The notes under the pieces are model-generated. The model did not search any database, had not been told where the DNA came from, and saw only the letters and a list, made by a program, of their open reading frames with translations. From positions 50,513,297 through 50,577,296 of the forward strand of contig CM049321.1 in NCBI GenBank assembly GCA_026874595.1: a stretch of 64,000 nucleotides of DNA, in the 5' to 3' direction. Positions 48,386-60,158 of this stretch are shown piece after piece (positions within the stretch are counted from its first letter, which is position 1; the number at the start of each line of letters is the position of its first letter). A program made the translations under genes and the position numbers. This DNA is from Sipunculus nudus (lineage: Eukaryota > Annelida > Sipuncula > Golfingiida > Sipunculidae).

Positions 48386-49313
48386 GCGACTGGTCCCTTA
48401 AACCAACCTCATGTTTATGATCATATGGTTCAGTTTATTGAATCTTAACCGTGCCACTGAATATTACACGGCCACGATCTCCGATATTGCTAAATTCCTA
48501 ACATAATCACGTTGCGACACCCCTTTTTTAGTCTTAATATGCCTCTCTACTTTGACTGACTGCTTTACTGCAAGCCTGATTGAAATTTCTTTTATCCGGT
48601 CATATCACAAATGGCTTCTTCTTACATGAGGTGAATTATCGCCAACTTGTATGAGAGGAAAGTCCATAAAATTAAGCCCCGCTGATTTCATCTAAAGATT
48701 TATTCCTTTCTCCTGAATATTTTAGAGGGGTTGAGTGTTTGTGTCTCATGTTAAGTTAATTTCTATGCTATAAAATGACAGGAGTTCACTTTGATTTATA
48801 GGGTTAGGGTAGGTTAGTTGTGAAGGAAGTATTTATAATTATAATTAGGCCCAGGTTTGGTGAACGATAATTTATATAATATCAACTCTTAAAGGCAAGA
48901 GGATTCGGGTTTTACTAATTTACTCTTGACGGTAAACTGTCTGCGGTTTAGCGCCAGTGTTATGGAGTGAATCTACATATGAGAAATAATGAAAGAAACT
49001 GTCAACCACATCTAATTTGCCTAAAAGTTATTTGACTTGGTGAATTTATTATCGCCATATTTTATATTTTCCTCCAATGTACATTTAATTATAAATCAAT
49101 TTGGCCAATGATACAAACTTATGGGGAATAAAGGCTATTTACGGGACAGCTCTTAGTCTTGGGTTTATTAAGTGAAATGTATCACGTGTTGGTAAGATAT
49201 TCATATCTGATCGCAAACTTGCACATAAGTGTTTCCTGCAGCAAGCTTATATATGGTGAATATATCGGTAGTACAGCATGTAACGTGTTCAAAGATGTAT
49301 ATCTTAATTAATG

Positions 49314-49315
<2 letters not shown>

Positions 49316-49345
<30 letters not shown>
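49316..49345. repeat. (AT)n array
   Basis: About 29 bp; no recognised element borders it. Confidence 0.9.
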
Positions 49346-49347
<2 letters not shown>

Positions 49348-49760
49348 TTCTTATTCGAGCTGGTTGTAACATAAATTGCAGGAGACTGAATGCCAACATA
49401 ACACATAACTCTGTGCATTTTGGTAGACTGGAGGTGCTATCCACAAAAGGAAATATGGTTGATAGTAAGTGTATTTAGAATTTATATGCAGTTTAAAAAG
49501 ATTTTATCAATTTCTTTATATCTCATTTTCATTAAATGTTTATTTTAATTCAGTAAACAAACAATGGCCTAAATCTAAAGCACCTGCACATTTAAAAAAA
49601 ATGTTTATACACAACAGAGTCCATCCTCTGTTGACGAGATTCATTCCATTATAATCATATATTTTATGAATTGTGCAAGGACAAGAATGCTTACTATAAC
49701 AAGCAGGTGTTTGTTTAACGTATTTTACCAGATATTTTGAGATTTTTTTTATACCAATGA

Positions 49761-49936
49761 AGTCGAGTCCAAACCATCCGAGTCCGAGTGCAGGTCCGAG
49801 TCCTGGTCACTCGAGTCCTAGTCCAAGTCCGAGTCCTGGCCACTCGAGTCCTAGTCCAAGTCCAGGTCCCGGACATTAGAGTCTAAGTCCACCTTATACG
49901 AGTCCGGCTCATTTGGGATTCGAGTCCGAGTCCTAA
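49761..49936 (+). repeat. GAGTCC-rich minisatellite
   Basis: About 175 bp built from degenerate GAGTCC/AAGTCC/GGTCC hexamers. It contains two adjacent 33 bp units (49798-49830 and 49831-49863) that start GAGTCCTGGTCACTCGAG and differ at about one base. Stop codons (TAG) in the repeat argue against coding in that frame. Confidence 0.8.
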
Positions 49937-49939
49937 GCC

Positions 49940-51965
49940 GATGCAATTCTTGTTAAAACAAATTGAAAAAGGACATTTGAGATTATCATGCATATTTTGT
50001 GTTAAATTACAAGTGCCCTATACTTAAATGTTTAATTACATTTAGCCCCCGATTTAAAACTTGGTGTAATAGTCTCATTTCATCACATTATTGTGAAAGT
50101 TCAATCATGTGTTCCATCTTTAAGTAATATGTGACATAGTTTCCCTGTTAACTGGAATATATATTACTGAATAATTAATGGTTGGGGTTTCCCGGTGACA
50201 CCTGTAAAACATTCCAAAGAAAGACAAATAATACAGTAACAATATTAGCTAATACAGTTTCTTGGGTATGTCAAGATATTCTGCTGTTATGCATGTTTGA
50301 TTGAAAATTGAAAGGACAAGGCAGATAACATAACTTCTGGGACAAAGACACCAGAAAATGCCATATCCGACGACCTGAAGGAAATGAAGATAAGTGGTAG
50401 TTTTGTAACATTTATACATCCACAAGCGAGCTCTCAAGGCACTACGTTCAGCTAACAATCCTGTCCCCATGAACAACAGGGAAGTCTGCGCTGGGTTCGT
50501 TTTGTTAATTATTCTTTACATTTATAACAAAGGAGACCTGAGTTTAAATATGTTCTTGTTAGTGATTTTTTTCCTGTGTGTACGAAAGGAACCTTGGAAA
50601 CTTCCCGAGATGAAGCAGTTGCAAACCCTGCAAAGTTGATTATCTTTTTTTTTTTTTTTTTTACTTTTCTTCTGTCTGAAAAAAAAAAATGCTGCATCAT
50701 TTCCTTCTTTCTGGTGAGTTATGCGGGGTTTAATTTACTAAGGCCAAGACATTAAAAAATAACTGAAGACGGCTTTTGGTATAAGTGACATAGATGTCTT
50801 TTTTTATAGACTTATAATATCTAAACAAATGGTCCAAGAGGTGGGTAATTTTCTACATCCTTTCGCCTATAAAATTTTGGTGTAAAAATATCAAGGAATA
50901 AAGAACCATTCTGAACATTTCGAGCACGCGAGGGCATAAATCAATGTAAAATTTCAACGGGAATCCAATTTATTTTTTAATTAGTTTTTTTTACAGAACC
51001 TACCTGACCGAATGTTGCGAATAAGTACCAATCAGCTCTACTGCACAAGCGTATTCCTGTTCGCAATGTATTATTCATGTTGAATACACGTTCTAATTCA
51101 AATCCTGTGGATTTGTGGTCAGTCTTGACTCTCGTGTTCTTTCACTACGCTGTGTGAGATTTCCATTATCTCGTTACGTATACGCCTCATACAATCCAGA
51201 TTTCCGTGCGACATCCAAATTTACATGTCGCATTGGTTCCAGGATGGCCGCATAACGTTAGACCTGACCCCCCCCCCCCCCACCTCTCCCGTCTATCACT
51301 AAAGCCCTGTAAGGTCGGTGTTGTGAATCCCGGGTATTTGCATATTAGACATAACAAGGCTCTTTTAGGACCTGACGATTCCCTGTCATTTGCGTATTAG
51401 GACGTCACGCTTCATGAGACGGGCGCGGTTTCTATGAGAACGCCAACTGCAGTGCCGTAGACAGTCAACAGGCTTCGTACTTATTAACATTTCCTGTATT
51501 AGTAAAATCATGTATTCAGGCAGTCCATACGTGGACCTTCATGTCAAATGATATGTCTCTGCTGGACGTACATCACGGTCCATGGACCAAATACAAATGC
51601 ATTGTAGGCACTGTTGCTCAGATTTTGTAACCATAGGGCCAGTGCCCATTGCCGAGGTGACGGGCGTAGCATTTGTAAGACCTAGCCATGACAACATGAC
51701 ACTCAGGCCTTCTGAAATAAACTGATAGGGCCTGGAGTCATGATGGCAGTCACAACAGAACGCCCATTCTAAGGGTCGGATCAAAATATTTCCTGTCTAG
51801 TATTATTTGGCATCACAGGCTTATTAAGTCGTATTATATGTGCTTAACATCGTAGAAAAAATGTTGTTACACAAAAATAATTACATTTATTACCTTCTTT
51901 CATCACTGTGGCACCGATTCACGTAAAGCGGTACTTCTCATTCAAAAGTGAAGGTGTCATGGCGC
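49940..51965. other. Non-coding; one GC-richer unassigned frame
   Basis: The minus-strand frame at 51784-51539 (81 codons, Cys/Met/Ser-rich) sits in GC-richer DNA and could be a repeat remnant, but I recognise no family. C14 run at 51270. Confidence 0.4.
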
Positions 51966-51972
51966 GGTCGTA

Positions 51973-52242
51973 TATGTAAACTTGGAAGTCGGAAGCCGGA
52001 CGCCGGAAACCAAGGAATCGTTTTATAAATAATGCAGTTTAAAGCATATACAAAATGCTAACGCTTCAATACCGTTTTGTTTTTTTCCACCGATAGAATA
52101 AGATCTTTATTATCATTCTGTGAAGAATAATAGTTATCCATTCTTTAATCTGAACGTTATGGACGATTTTGTGCTCGGAAGCAATCTCGGAAGTCAGTCA
52201 GAAGTGCTGGGATGTTATCCAATGTGTATAACTCGGAAGTCA
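51973..52242 (+). repeat. Repeat with direct terminal repeats, copy 1
   Basis: Starts TATGTAAACTTGGAAGTCGG and ends GTGTATAACTCGGAAGTC, so a motif of about 19 bases opens and closes it in the same orientation. The interior shares GATAGAATAAGATCTTTATT and AGTTATCCAT with the inverted copy at 54905-55147. Confidence 0.5.
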
Positions 52243-52440
52243 CAGAGACGCACTGGTTAACTTGTGGTCAGTTAAGAGCCACAGCCCAAATGCAGTTTCA
52301 TTATAATTATAGTTGCATGCATATATTAAAATAGCTTATGCATGATTCTGCTTTTAATGCGTGAATAACACAAAACATGATACATAATCGGAATTGCATT
52401 TTACCGACTTTTGTGATCTGAGAGCGCACATGCAGACTCG

Positions 52441-52540
52441 GACAGCAGATCACAGTGGGCGAGTCTGAGTATTAGCCGAGGAGCCGTGATATTTTTCACG
52501 GTCGATCCCACCCCGAGCTTAGCTCTGTGGGGAGACCGTG
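52441..52540 (+). repeat. tRNA-derived SINE family 2, partial copy
   Basis: GCGAGTCTGAGTATTAGCCG followed by AGGAGCCGTGATATTTTTCA and CGGTCGATCCCACCCCG matches the B-box and body region of the other two copies. The A-box half is degraded. A G27 run follows at 52564. Confidence 0.45.
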
Positions 52541-52563
52541 TATGACTCACACGGTACTGCGAT

Positions 52564-52590
52564 GGGGGGGGGGGGGGGGGGGGGGGGGGG
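52564..52590. repeat. Poly-G run (G27)
   Basis: The longest homopolymer in the window, 25 bp after a SINE family 2 fragment. Its exact length in an assembly is unreliable. Confidence 0.95.
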
Positions 52591-53882
52591 AATGGGGATT
52601 CCTCGGTGTTATGCTTGCACCCTCTATGGATGCACCACTGAATAATAAATATGGTATAATAAACCCTTATACGGCATTAAAAAATACAGTTATAAATTAC
52701 GATGTCATTCAAAATAAAAACAGTAATATATTTTCCAAACGTTGAACAAATATGAAAATTCAATATATCCCAGTAGGTCATCGCTGGAAAAAATATACAT
52801 GTATCATATACAGAACGAAATGTCCTTCAATATGTTAGAGTTCTACGATATTTAAACAAAAAGTTAAAATATATCTTAGAAAAGGGATACAACAGTCCAG
52901 GTAATATATAACATACTAATACATGTGTGATTATAAAATCTTATCGATTTGTATATTTAAGCAAATCATTTTTTTTTAAACTGAAATCAATTCTTTTTCA
53001 AGTTTTAACTCTTTCTTTCAAACTTTTTCAATCTTGATATTTACATATTAAAATTCACTCCTGATGTTTCAACATCACATTTCAACTTCAAATAAATGGA
53101 TATTTAATAATATTTTAAAGTATATTTGCAACTGATTTCACTCTCATACGTTATAATATGTGCATGATAAGGGCATGTAAACAGAATGTGCTCCCTTCAA
53201 CTTCGGATTACTGTATAAGATTACAAGGATCTCGATAAGAAATTACAATTTTGAATGTAAAATCTTTAATAAATAACCATATAGAATCTTTATCGACACG
53301 TAAGACAACTGGGGCTTCAAGTAAAAGTCTGTCTAGAGGTGACCTGGTGTCTTAAATGCTACGGGATATAGGCATTTTTATTGAACCTGTTGCTCATCTT
53401 TATGATTCATTCCTTGAAATTCCACATAAAAATGATGACACCATGCAATAATGGAACCAAACCGGATTGATATATCAAGTAAGATATTTACCGCTAAGAT
53501 AAATATTTCAATTAAAAATATTAAATATTCCCATTCTACTTTTGCTGTAAAATAATTTTTTATCTTTATATAAAAATATATGCATCTGAATATTCCGTGT
53601 ATACTCACTATTTTTATTTGATTCTTATATTTTTATGCTCAGAAACAAAATTAACCGGACTATAATCGGAATTCTCGATACAGAAGTACCGTGCGCTTTC
53701 GGACCTCCTTCTCTCCGGACTTAATAGTTGCTTGTATCAGGTTCTATAATTAAACAGAATTTATTATATCTTTAACATTTGCTCTGTAACAATTTATTTT
53801 TAAACATTTACTGAACTTTTTTTGGCTATGCAAAATGTTTTGTTGGATGTTTTATTGATTTTTTAGTTGACGTATTTTACAA

Positions 53883-53888
<6 letters not shown>

Positions 53889-53923
<35 letters not shown>
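53889..53923. repeat. (AT)n array
   Basis: About 34 bp within the AT-rich region between the inverted repeats at 51973 and 54905. Confidence 0.9.
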
Positions 53924-53927
<4 letters not shown>

Positions 53928-54309
53928 ATAAATGTTTGTGTCCTGTGGTTTTGCAAATTTTTCAGAACATTAATTTGATGAATATTGTACCTAACTGCAT
54001 AAAAAATATCGATTATATATTGAATCGTTCTGCAAAAACAGAAACTATTGTTTTTTATATGATTGTAAAATGTTACAATCGGGATCATATCTATTTACAC
54101 ATGTATTGTGTATTTTTTTCTGTCAAGGTATTGTTAATGTTTGTGTTTATTTTTAAATTTGCAGGATACGTCTGATGAAATCAGTAGCAAACAAATTTTT
54201 GTAAAGCATCATGTATATTATGCTATTTTGGCAAAATTTCAAAAAATGAATGAAACAGGTTCCATTTACAGCAGAAACATATAGGGGAAAATATCAAATT
54301 GCAATGTGA

Positions 54310-54311
<2 letters not shown>

Positions 54312-54373
<62 letters not shown>

Positions 54374-54393
54374 TATATACATATATATATATA
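54312..54393. repeat. (AT)n array
   Basis: About 80 bp with two ACATAT interruptions, also between the inverted repeats. Confidence 0.95.
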
Positions 54394-54904
54394 AATAAAA
54401 GTGTGCAACCTGACCATGAAATGTAAAATATAATTTGGCATAAAGAGTATTACATAATATATAAGAGTTTAAGGGATTCATAATCATGAATAAATTTTTT
54501 GGTCAATGGAAGAGGAAAAGGGTTTTTCAATTGATACATGATAAATAAAATGTTTTGTTCCAAACACCCTCGTTAAAACATTTACTGGACGTTTTGTGGT
54601 TCTGTCAAATTATTTGTTTAAGTCTCTATGATATTATCAGGGTAATTTTTTAAATATTATCAAATCTTTATTTTTTTTTCATGTTTCCACAAACAAAAAA
54701 ACGGTAACAGCGAAAATATTGATGAGTAATTATATAATCTTGTTTTACAAAATGAAATAAAATATCAATATAATATATTATAAAAAACAGCCTAATTAAT
54801 GTTACAAAACAAACTGAGTTTATGAAAAATATGTGATATTGAAGAAACTGAAAATGCTTGACACGTTTGCTGATGACATGATGACCAGTGCATTAGCCAT
54901 TACT

Positions 54905-55147
54905 GGCTTCCGAGTTTTACACATGTTATTTGGACCATAACCGGGCATTACCGAGCAAGAAATAGTCTATAACTTCGGATGGATAACTTTGATTTTTTAC
55001 ATAATGATAGAAAAGATCTTATTCTATCAATAAAAATGAAATGGTACTTTCTATTGATGTAGTAACATTTTAATTATGCTTCGAACATTGCTTTATTTTA
55101 AAAAAAAATCCTTGCTTCCGACTTCGGACTTCCGAGTTTTACACATA
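54905..55147 (-). repeat. Repeat with direct terminal repeats, copy 2 (inverted)
   Basis: On the minus strand it runs from TGTGTAAAACTCGGAAGTCC, through GATAGAATAAGATCTTTTCT and AGTTATCCATCCGAAG, to TGTGTAAAACTCGGAAGCC. It is collinear with copy 1, and 2.66 kb of AT-rich DNA lies between them. Confidence 0.5.
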
Positions 55148-55164
55148 GCCGTTTGGAAATCCCC

Positions 55165-55200
55165 TACCGGAAGTTATGATTCTCCCGCTGACAGACGTGG
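55165..55200 (+). promoter_or_regulatory. ETS-like promoter box upstream of the 55.3 kb candidate gene
   Basis: CTACCGGAAGT matches the ETS/GABP core used in TATA-less animal promoters. It lies about 90 bases before a possible 5' UTR donor and 165 bases before the candidate ATG. It also lies just outside the end of a dispersed repeat, and the same 11-mer occurs near 12142 with no gene, so the match may be fortuitous. Confidence 0.2.
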
Positions 55201-55332
55201 AGACGAGTTTTTCGAGTAAAACCAGCCTCGGTATTAAAAACTGCTGCACGAATACACGTAAGTAAACCGTGGATGTAATAATTATTATTTTCCCCAACAG
55301 AATAACGTTACTTTTTGTCTTAACTCAGGAAA

Positions 55333-55493
55333 ATGGCAGTTCGAGAAGTAGATGAAAATGAAAAAGTAGTGTCAGAAATGGCGTGCACATCTGCACATAC
55401 TAGAATTGATGCGAACCCAATAGCTTGTACTGTCACCCCATCGTCTCCAGTTAATCTAAAATCGACGTTTGGGGTGACAAGCTGTCGCTATTG
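55333..55493 (+). CDS. Candidate first coding exon of an unrecognised gene
   Basis: The ATG at 55333 has a strong Kozak context (A at -3, G at +4). It opens a frame of balanced composition, beginning MAVREVDENEKVVSEMACTS and rich in Cys, Thr and Pro. The frame runs to a stop at 55539, but a GTAAGA donor at 55494 would end the exon after about 53 codons. Upstream, 55258-55263 reads GTAAGT, a donor, and two acceptors follow: CCCCAACAG ending at 55300 and CTCAG ending near 55329. This would give a 43 or 72 base intron in the 5' UTR. A CCGGAAGT box, the ETS/GABP site found in many TATA-less promoters, lies near 55168. Together this looks like a gene start. I recognise no domain and find no second exon, so chance or a repeat-borne frame remains possible. 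Confidence 0.3.
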
Positions 55494-55544
55494 TAAGACC
55501 ACGAGTGTTAGGCCTCAGATCGACTGCAAACGCAGCTAAATTAC

Positions 55545-58500
55545 ATTGTGACTATTAACAGGGTTAAGAGAACATCGTCGCGTGTACACTGTGAGAGCTC
55601 AGTGGAGACTAGATGGCTAGCTGAGGTAGAAATTTGTTACATTTTGATTAAACAATTGAACTATAAAGAGGGATGACCTGATAAGCGGTAATTGTAACAC
55701 CTGCTGTCATTGGTTACAGGGGCATTGTTTATCAATTAAACGTGGTTAGTAGCCGCAGGGTTAAATTGATGAAAATTTCACAGAATGGCCATCGGATTCA
55801 CATGAGTGAAGGCCTAATAATAGTAAGACTAAATAAATCGGGATATTAGTGGTCAAATAGAAGCGCACAATGGCTGGTGACTGAATGAATCAACTTAGTT
55901 AGGACAATATTTCTGGGAAAGACCATCAATACTTGCTGACGTTACTGGAAAAGACTTTAGTTCAGGGAGCCAGCGATGCGTGGCGCTAACAGTGACAGAC
56001 TTTACCAGTCGATGACAAGAGTCGGTCAGAGAGCTGTAAATTAATGACATAAGTTGCCGCGAGGTGGCAGTACCTGTTCTAAGCGTTGCAACACAGCGAG
56101 AGCAAGATTAATGGGATTAAGTCATAATCACTGCATCGATTGGGCCAGTCTAGAATTGGCCATGTGGCGATTGTTTTAAGGAATATGTAATGACAAACAT
56201 ATTGACAAAATATTCAAGCCAGTAGTCCGATAAAGTCGGTTCTGTAAAGGACGGAGTGGGGGAGGGGGAGGGGGCTTGCGATTTCAAAAGTATAGGACAA
56301 GTACCGGACAAATAATCAAATTAATGCACGTTTCTGCAGGTGTAACCCCAATATGGCAGTGATAGATAAACACCTAGATAGTTATAGTGTTGAAATGGGC
56401 CAAGTTCCCTACATCACTTTTTCTTTGACAAACCCTTTTCCTGAATAGCAATAGTATAAAGATCGGCAACCTTACATTACAACTTATCACTCCGCAGGAT
56501 TGCAGCCGGACAGGAGCCCGCCTGATACACAAAGGAGAAAAAAATATATTTTGTGTTAGAGTACCCAAGGTATGGTGAAGCTTTAAATTGAACCAAGCAT
56601 TGTTTTTTTTCTCCAGGCGGGAGCAGCATTTGGATAAGTGCTTTTCGCGATATTAGATATATCAATTTGTTGGATACGATGCTATCAATATCATTCCTGC
56701 AGTTTGTCAATAAACTAATGGTCGGATTTCTTGGAACATCTTCACTTTGTCAAGCCTTGCAAATTTGATTATAGAATTGTTGTCGGTGAAAAAAAAAGAT
56801 GATGGCAGTTTTCATTTAGCAACCCATCCTCTCTGCTAACTTTTTGTCTGTTTAACATTATAGTAATGTACTCTTGCCCGTTCTTTAAAGATACATAAAC
56901 ACTTTGAATAATAAGTGTATTATTCATGTTATTAGTTCATCTTGATTTAATACAAAAATTTTCCAGCAAAAAAACCGGGCACAGGAACTTACTTTCGCCA
57001 GTTCAACTCTGTTGTTATGGTTCTGGGCCATATTTTGCTATACGACCGGAGAAATGTTGATATATACAGCAGCGGTCGGTCTTTCACTTATCTCAACCAA
57101 TTTATATGTTTAAATTTATAACAAGAACCTTATTTTTATTACAATTAAACTATTTTAACCACGTTTGACTAAATCGAAATATATCGATATATGAACATCA
57201 GATATGGAACTGAAATATACCCAGGGCGGTAGAGCAATATGCTGATATATCCATAATATCGCTCACCCCTACCCCTTATATTCATGACATCATTCTAAAA
57301 TTTCTACCACTCGCCAAAAATATAATCCTAAAATACAGTCTAAGCTGATTACATTTTGCCTCTGTAATTTGATCTAAAGGTAGTACACTTATAGCCATGT
57401 CAAAAAATATTTCGAGATCAAGCTCCCTTACCAATAGTCCTATAAAAAAAAAAAGAGCAAGAAAAAGATTAAGGCAGAGAATTAAAATTTTCCAGTTGTT
57501 ATTGCCAGATTGAAACTGTCGAGGGACACAAAGAATTCGAAATCAAGATAAGGAGGGTCAGGTCTGTTTGTTATAAAGGGGCAAGCATGAGTCCGGGCAA
57601 TTTTACAGAGTTAACATGGACAAATCTAATTTAAACTTGTTTATTCGCCTTTTAACAAAGAAAGGGCAAATTTAGAAACAGCCTGGATATGTTTAATATT
57701 TTAGCGCAAATTTAATGGAAGGGTGGATGAAATGCGTCCCCGTCTTGCTGTAGCAGAAAGCACATTTCTACGTATTGCTTATTATATATTTTCCCGCATA
57801 CATGGCAAATATGCCAATTCAAAAGGTTGCGATAAAGAGAAACGCGTCCTGGTTAAACAATACAAGGAATGAACAGCTTGACTGTAAACAGTTTGCTTCA
57901 ATCAGGTCATTACACTGTTTACATTATTTATGAATATCAAGAACTGTCTAAAAACACGTTGACCGGGCAGAAGCTATATAAATCAATATAATTCAACGTT
58001 ATAAATCAATGTAAAAGCCGAACAAAAAGTGGGGAAAAATACTGTTCCTACCCACGGATCTGACTCTATTTTTTATTGATTTGAAAACCGATTTTATCAT
58101 AGACAAGTGCATGTTCTGCTTATTCTTTTACTCCGCCACCATAAGCTTAAATTAAATGAGCTAATTGATGGAACTTAACTATTATTTAGATTGATAGAGT
58201 TTTGCGAGTCAGTAAATATGAGAGTACCAATATCTTCAACTTCTGAAAATATTCATCTGTTCAATGTCACGTCGAAGCATTGGCAAGGACTTGAAAAGTC
58301 AACCGAGGGCTATTTTTTTTAAACACGGCTGTACCTAATCATACCTTAAATCCCTATTGTTATGAAATCCATTATTTGCCTGAACATCATTGTACTGATC
58401 GTCAACCGGTTTACTCCATTCATCGTTTTCACTTTCTCGCCTTACTTGAGGGGAATGATAATAAGAGTTTTAATAATTGTCCATAAACGCATCATATTTT

Positions 58501-58795
58501 TTGCCAAATTCATTTATTGTCAGAGCTATTAGTTAATGCGGTATTAAATTGCAGCTTTAATGCAATGACTATAACGTTAATGACTAAACACAAAGGATAC
58601 AATACTTAATTTATACCAGTACAGTACAAGGATATCAGCTTCTATAAAGGGTAACAAAAGAAATTAGAAAACTGTATTATAAGGAATGCAAGCCTCTGCC
58701 AGGCAAGATGGGGGGGGGGTTCCCTATTGTAGGATTACCCAAAGTTGTACTTGCATTTACTTAACCGTCCCATGAGGTTTATTCATGTATATGTG
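55545..58795. other. Non-coding; no second exon found
   Basis: I looked here for continuation of the candidate exon at 55333 and found none. Frames at 56374-56710 are unrecognised. G9 run at 58711. Confidence 0.45.
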
Positions 58796-58799
58796 ACTT

Positions 58800-58990
58800 T
58801 ATTTTGGGAATATTCCTTAATAACCTTCCTGAATCCGTATAATGTAACGGATCCACACCAAAATATAATCGTTTCTTCACTGGACTTTTCCCAGAATGCC
58901 CATAAAATGTCATAATATCCCGTTCATGACTGCATGAGTAATGTTGTGAACAACACACACACACACAAAACATGTACTGATGTGGCATCT
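58800..58990 (+). repeat. (CACAAA)-tailed dispersed repeat, copy 4
   Basis: ACGGATCCACACCAAAATAT, CCAGAATGCCCATAAAATGT, CCGTTCATGACTGCATGAG and ATGTTGTGAACAACACACAC align with copy 3 inverted. The GGCGGAGG tail is missing. Confidence 0.55.
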
Positions 58991-59905
58991 GATGGTCCCA
59001 TCTGATGATCGATACATTGCAACCCCCAGTGATATTGCTAGGGGTTGTGATAATCTTAAAATTGAGCCGGGGATATTTACAATATCAATTAGACCAAGAA
59101 AACAGACTCGGTATATATTGTATTTTACATTTTTGTCCTTTTGCTTAGAAGAGTCGAGAGAGTAACACATATGGAGTTGTATCCCGTAACCACTGCCTTA
59201 TTCTTGAATGATGTTGTTATTAATTTGTTGACTGTTTCCCTAATAATGAACAAGGGATCAATGGTAAATATTGTTAAAAGACAAACAGAGTAGAGAGTTG
59301 TGCGAAATAAAACATACATAGTCAAATTTTAAGGCCTGTCACCTTTTACCAAAAAAAAATAGAAAAATACTAATGATAACATAGTTCAACTGGGATGTGC
59401 TTAGTCAAAGGTTTTATAGAATAATTAAAAATGCTTGGGAAGCAGACCCACGCAAAATACTCCATTGTGATTGGTTTTATAGACAAATTGGCTTAACGTA
59501 GTGCCAGGAGAACTCGCGTATGGATGTAAATTGTCGCAACAAAACCACTGTAGTGGATTTCCCTTAGGCCATCCAAGATGCCATATTCTGTCATTTTGTA
59601 CTTCAGAAAATAACAACTATATGTATGTTGAGCAAAAATATTTCTAAGTACATCAATATTTATGTCGCTAAGCTCACATGCTTAAGGTGTTGGAAGGAAA
59701 CCTTGCAGGCGGATGTAAATTACCGCATAAACCGCTGTGTTCCAGCTATGGTTTGACGTTAAGTCGAGAGTTATCTCCCTCTGTCCACCACAGTTTTTAT
59801 CAAAAGACAGCTCGATAGAAAATCTGTAGAAAATCCATCGTTTATTCTGGTTTAGTTAACATAGTTACTGCATGCCATCAGGGCCACACAAAACTAACAA
59901 TTCGG
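58991..59905. other. Non-coding; perhaps more decayed LINE
   Basis: About 59840-59905 may be the upstream continuation of the LINE fragment, but no frame is readable. GGATGTAAATTRYCGCA occurs at about 59521 and 59711, hinting at an old duplication. Confidence 0.35.
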
Positions 59906-59910
59906 AATAC

Positions 59911-60158
59911 ATCAAACCAGTTTTGAATGCTCTACACTGATTTCCAGTTGAACAGAGAGGGAAATTGAAGTTCTGACTCTGGTATATCAGTGTCTCTATA
60001 GGCTTGCACCCCAGGATCTTCAGGAACTATCGCAACCACAAATCCATGCAGTGCACTGCGTTCTGCTGACACATTTTAATTGGATGTCTGATTCACAAAA
60101 TCATCTCGAGTGCAAAATGGTGCCTTCAGCATTACAGGGCCTAAAATTAATAAAGTAA
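59911..60158 (+). pseudogene. CR1/L2-like LINE, C-terminal end of the reverse transcriptase ORF (broken)
   Basis: From 59911 the frame reads IKPVLNALH, a stop in place of Trp, then FPVEQRGKLKF. This is the conserved LHWLPV-type segment after the reverse transcriptase domain of CR1/L2/jockey-group non-LTR retrotransposons. A frameshift at about 59970 moves to a frame that stays open to TAA 60156-60158: VLTLVYQCLYRLAPQDL, then QELSQPQIHAVHCVLL and onward. The YKCLxGLAPxYL-like motif is diagnostic of this clade. The stop and frameshift show a dead copy. The element supplied its own reverse transcription by target priming; only its 3' end remains here. Confidence 0.75.

Larger units (their letters stand above)
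48045..49755. other. Non-coding, except a SINE fragment and a short (AT)n
   Basis: Apart from 48270-48385 and 49316-49345, nothing is recognised. Confidence 0.5.
52600..54904. other. AT-rich DNA between inverted repeats
   Basis: Very AT-rich, with two (AT)n arrays and no gene. At 54168-54195 GTCTGATGAAATCAGTAGC forms a small CTGAT/ATCAG hairpin. Confidence 0.5.

Noticed and set aside
51539-51784. 81-codon minus-strand frame in GC-richer DNA
   Set aside because: No domain recognised; it may be a repeat remnant. Left unassigned.
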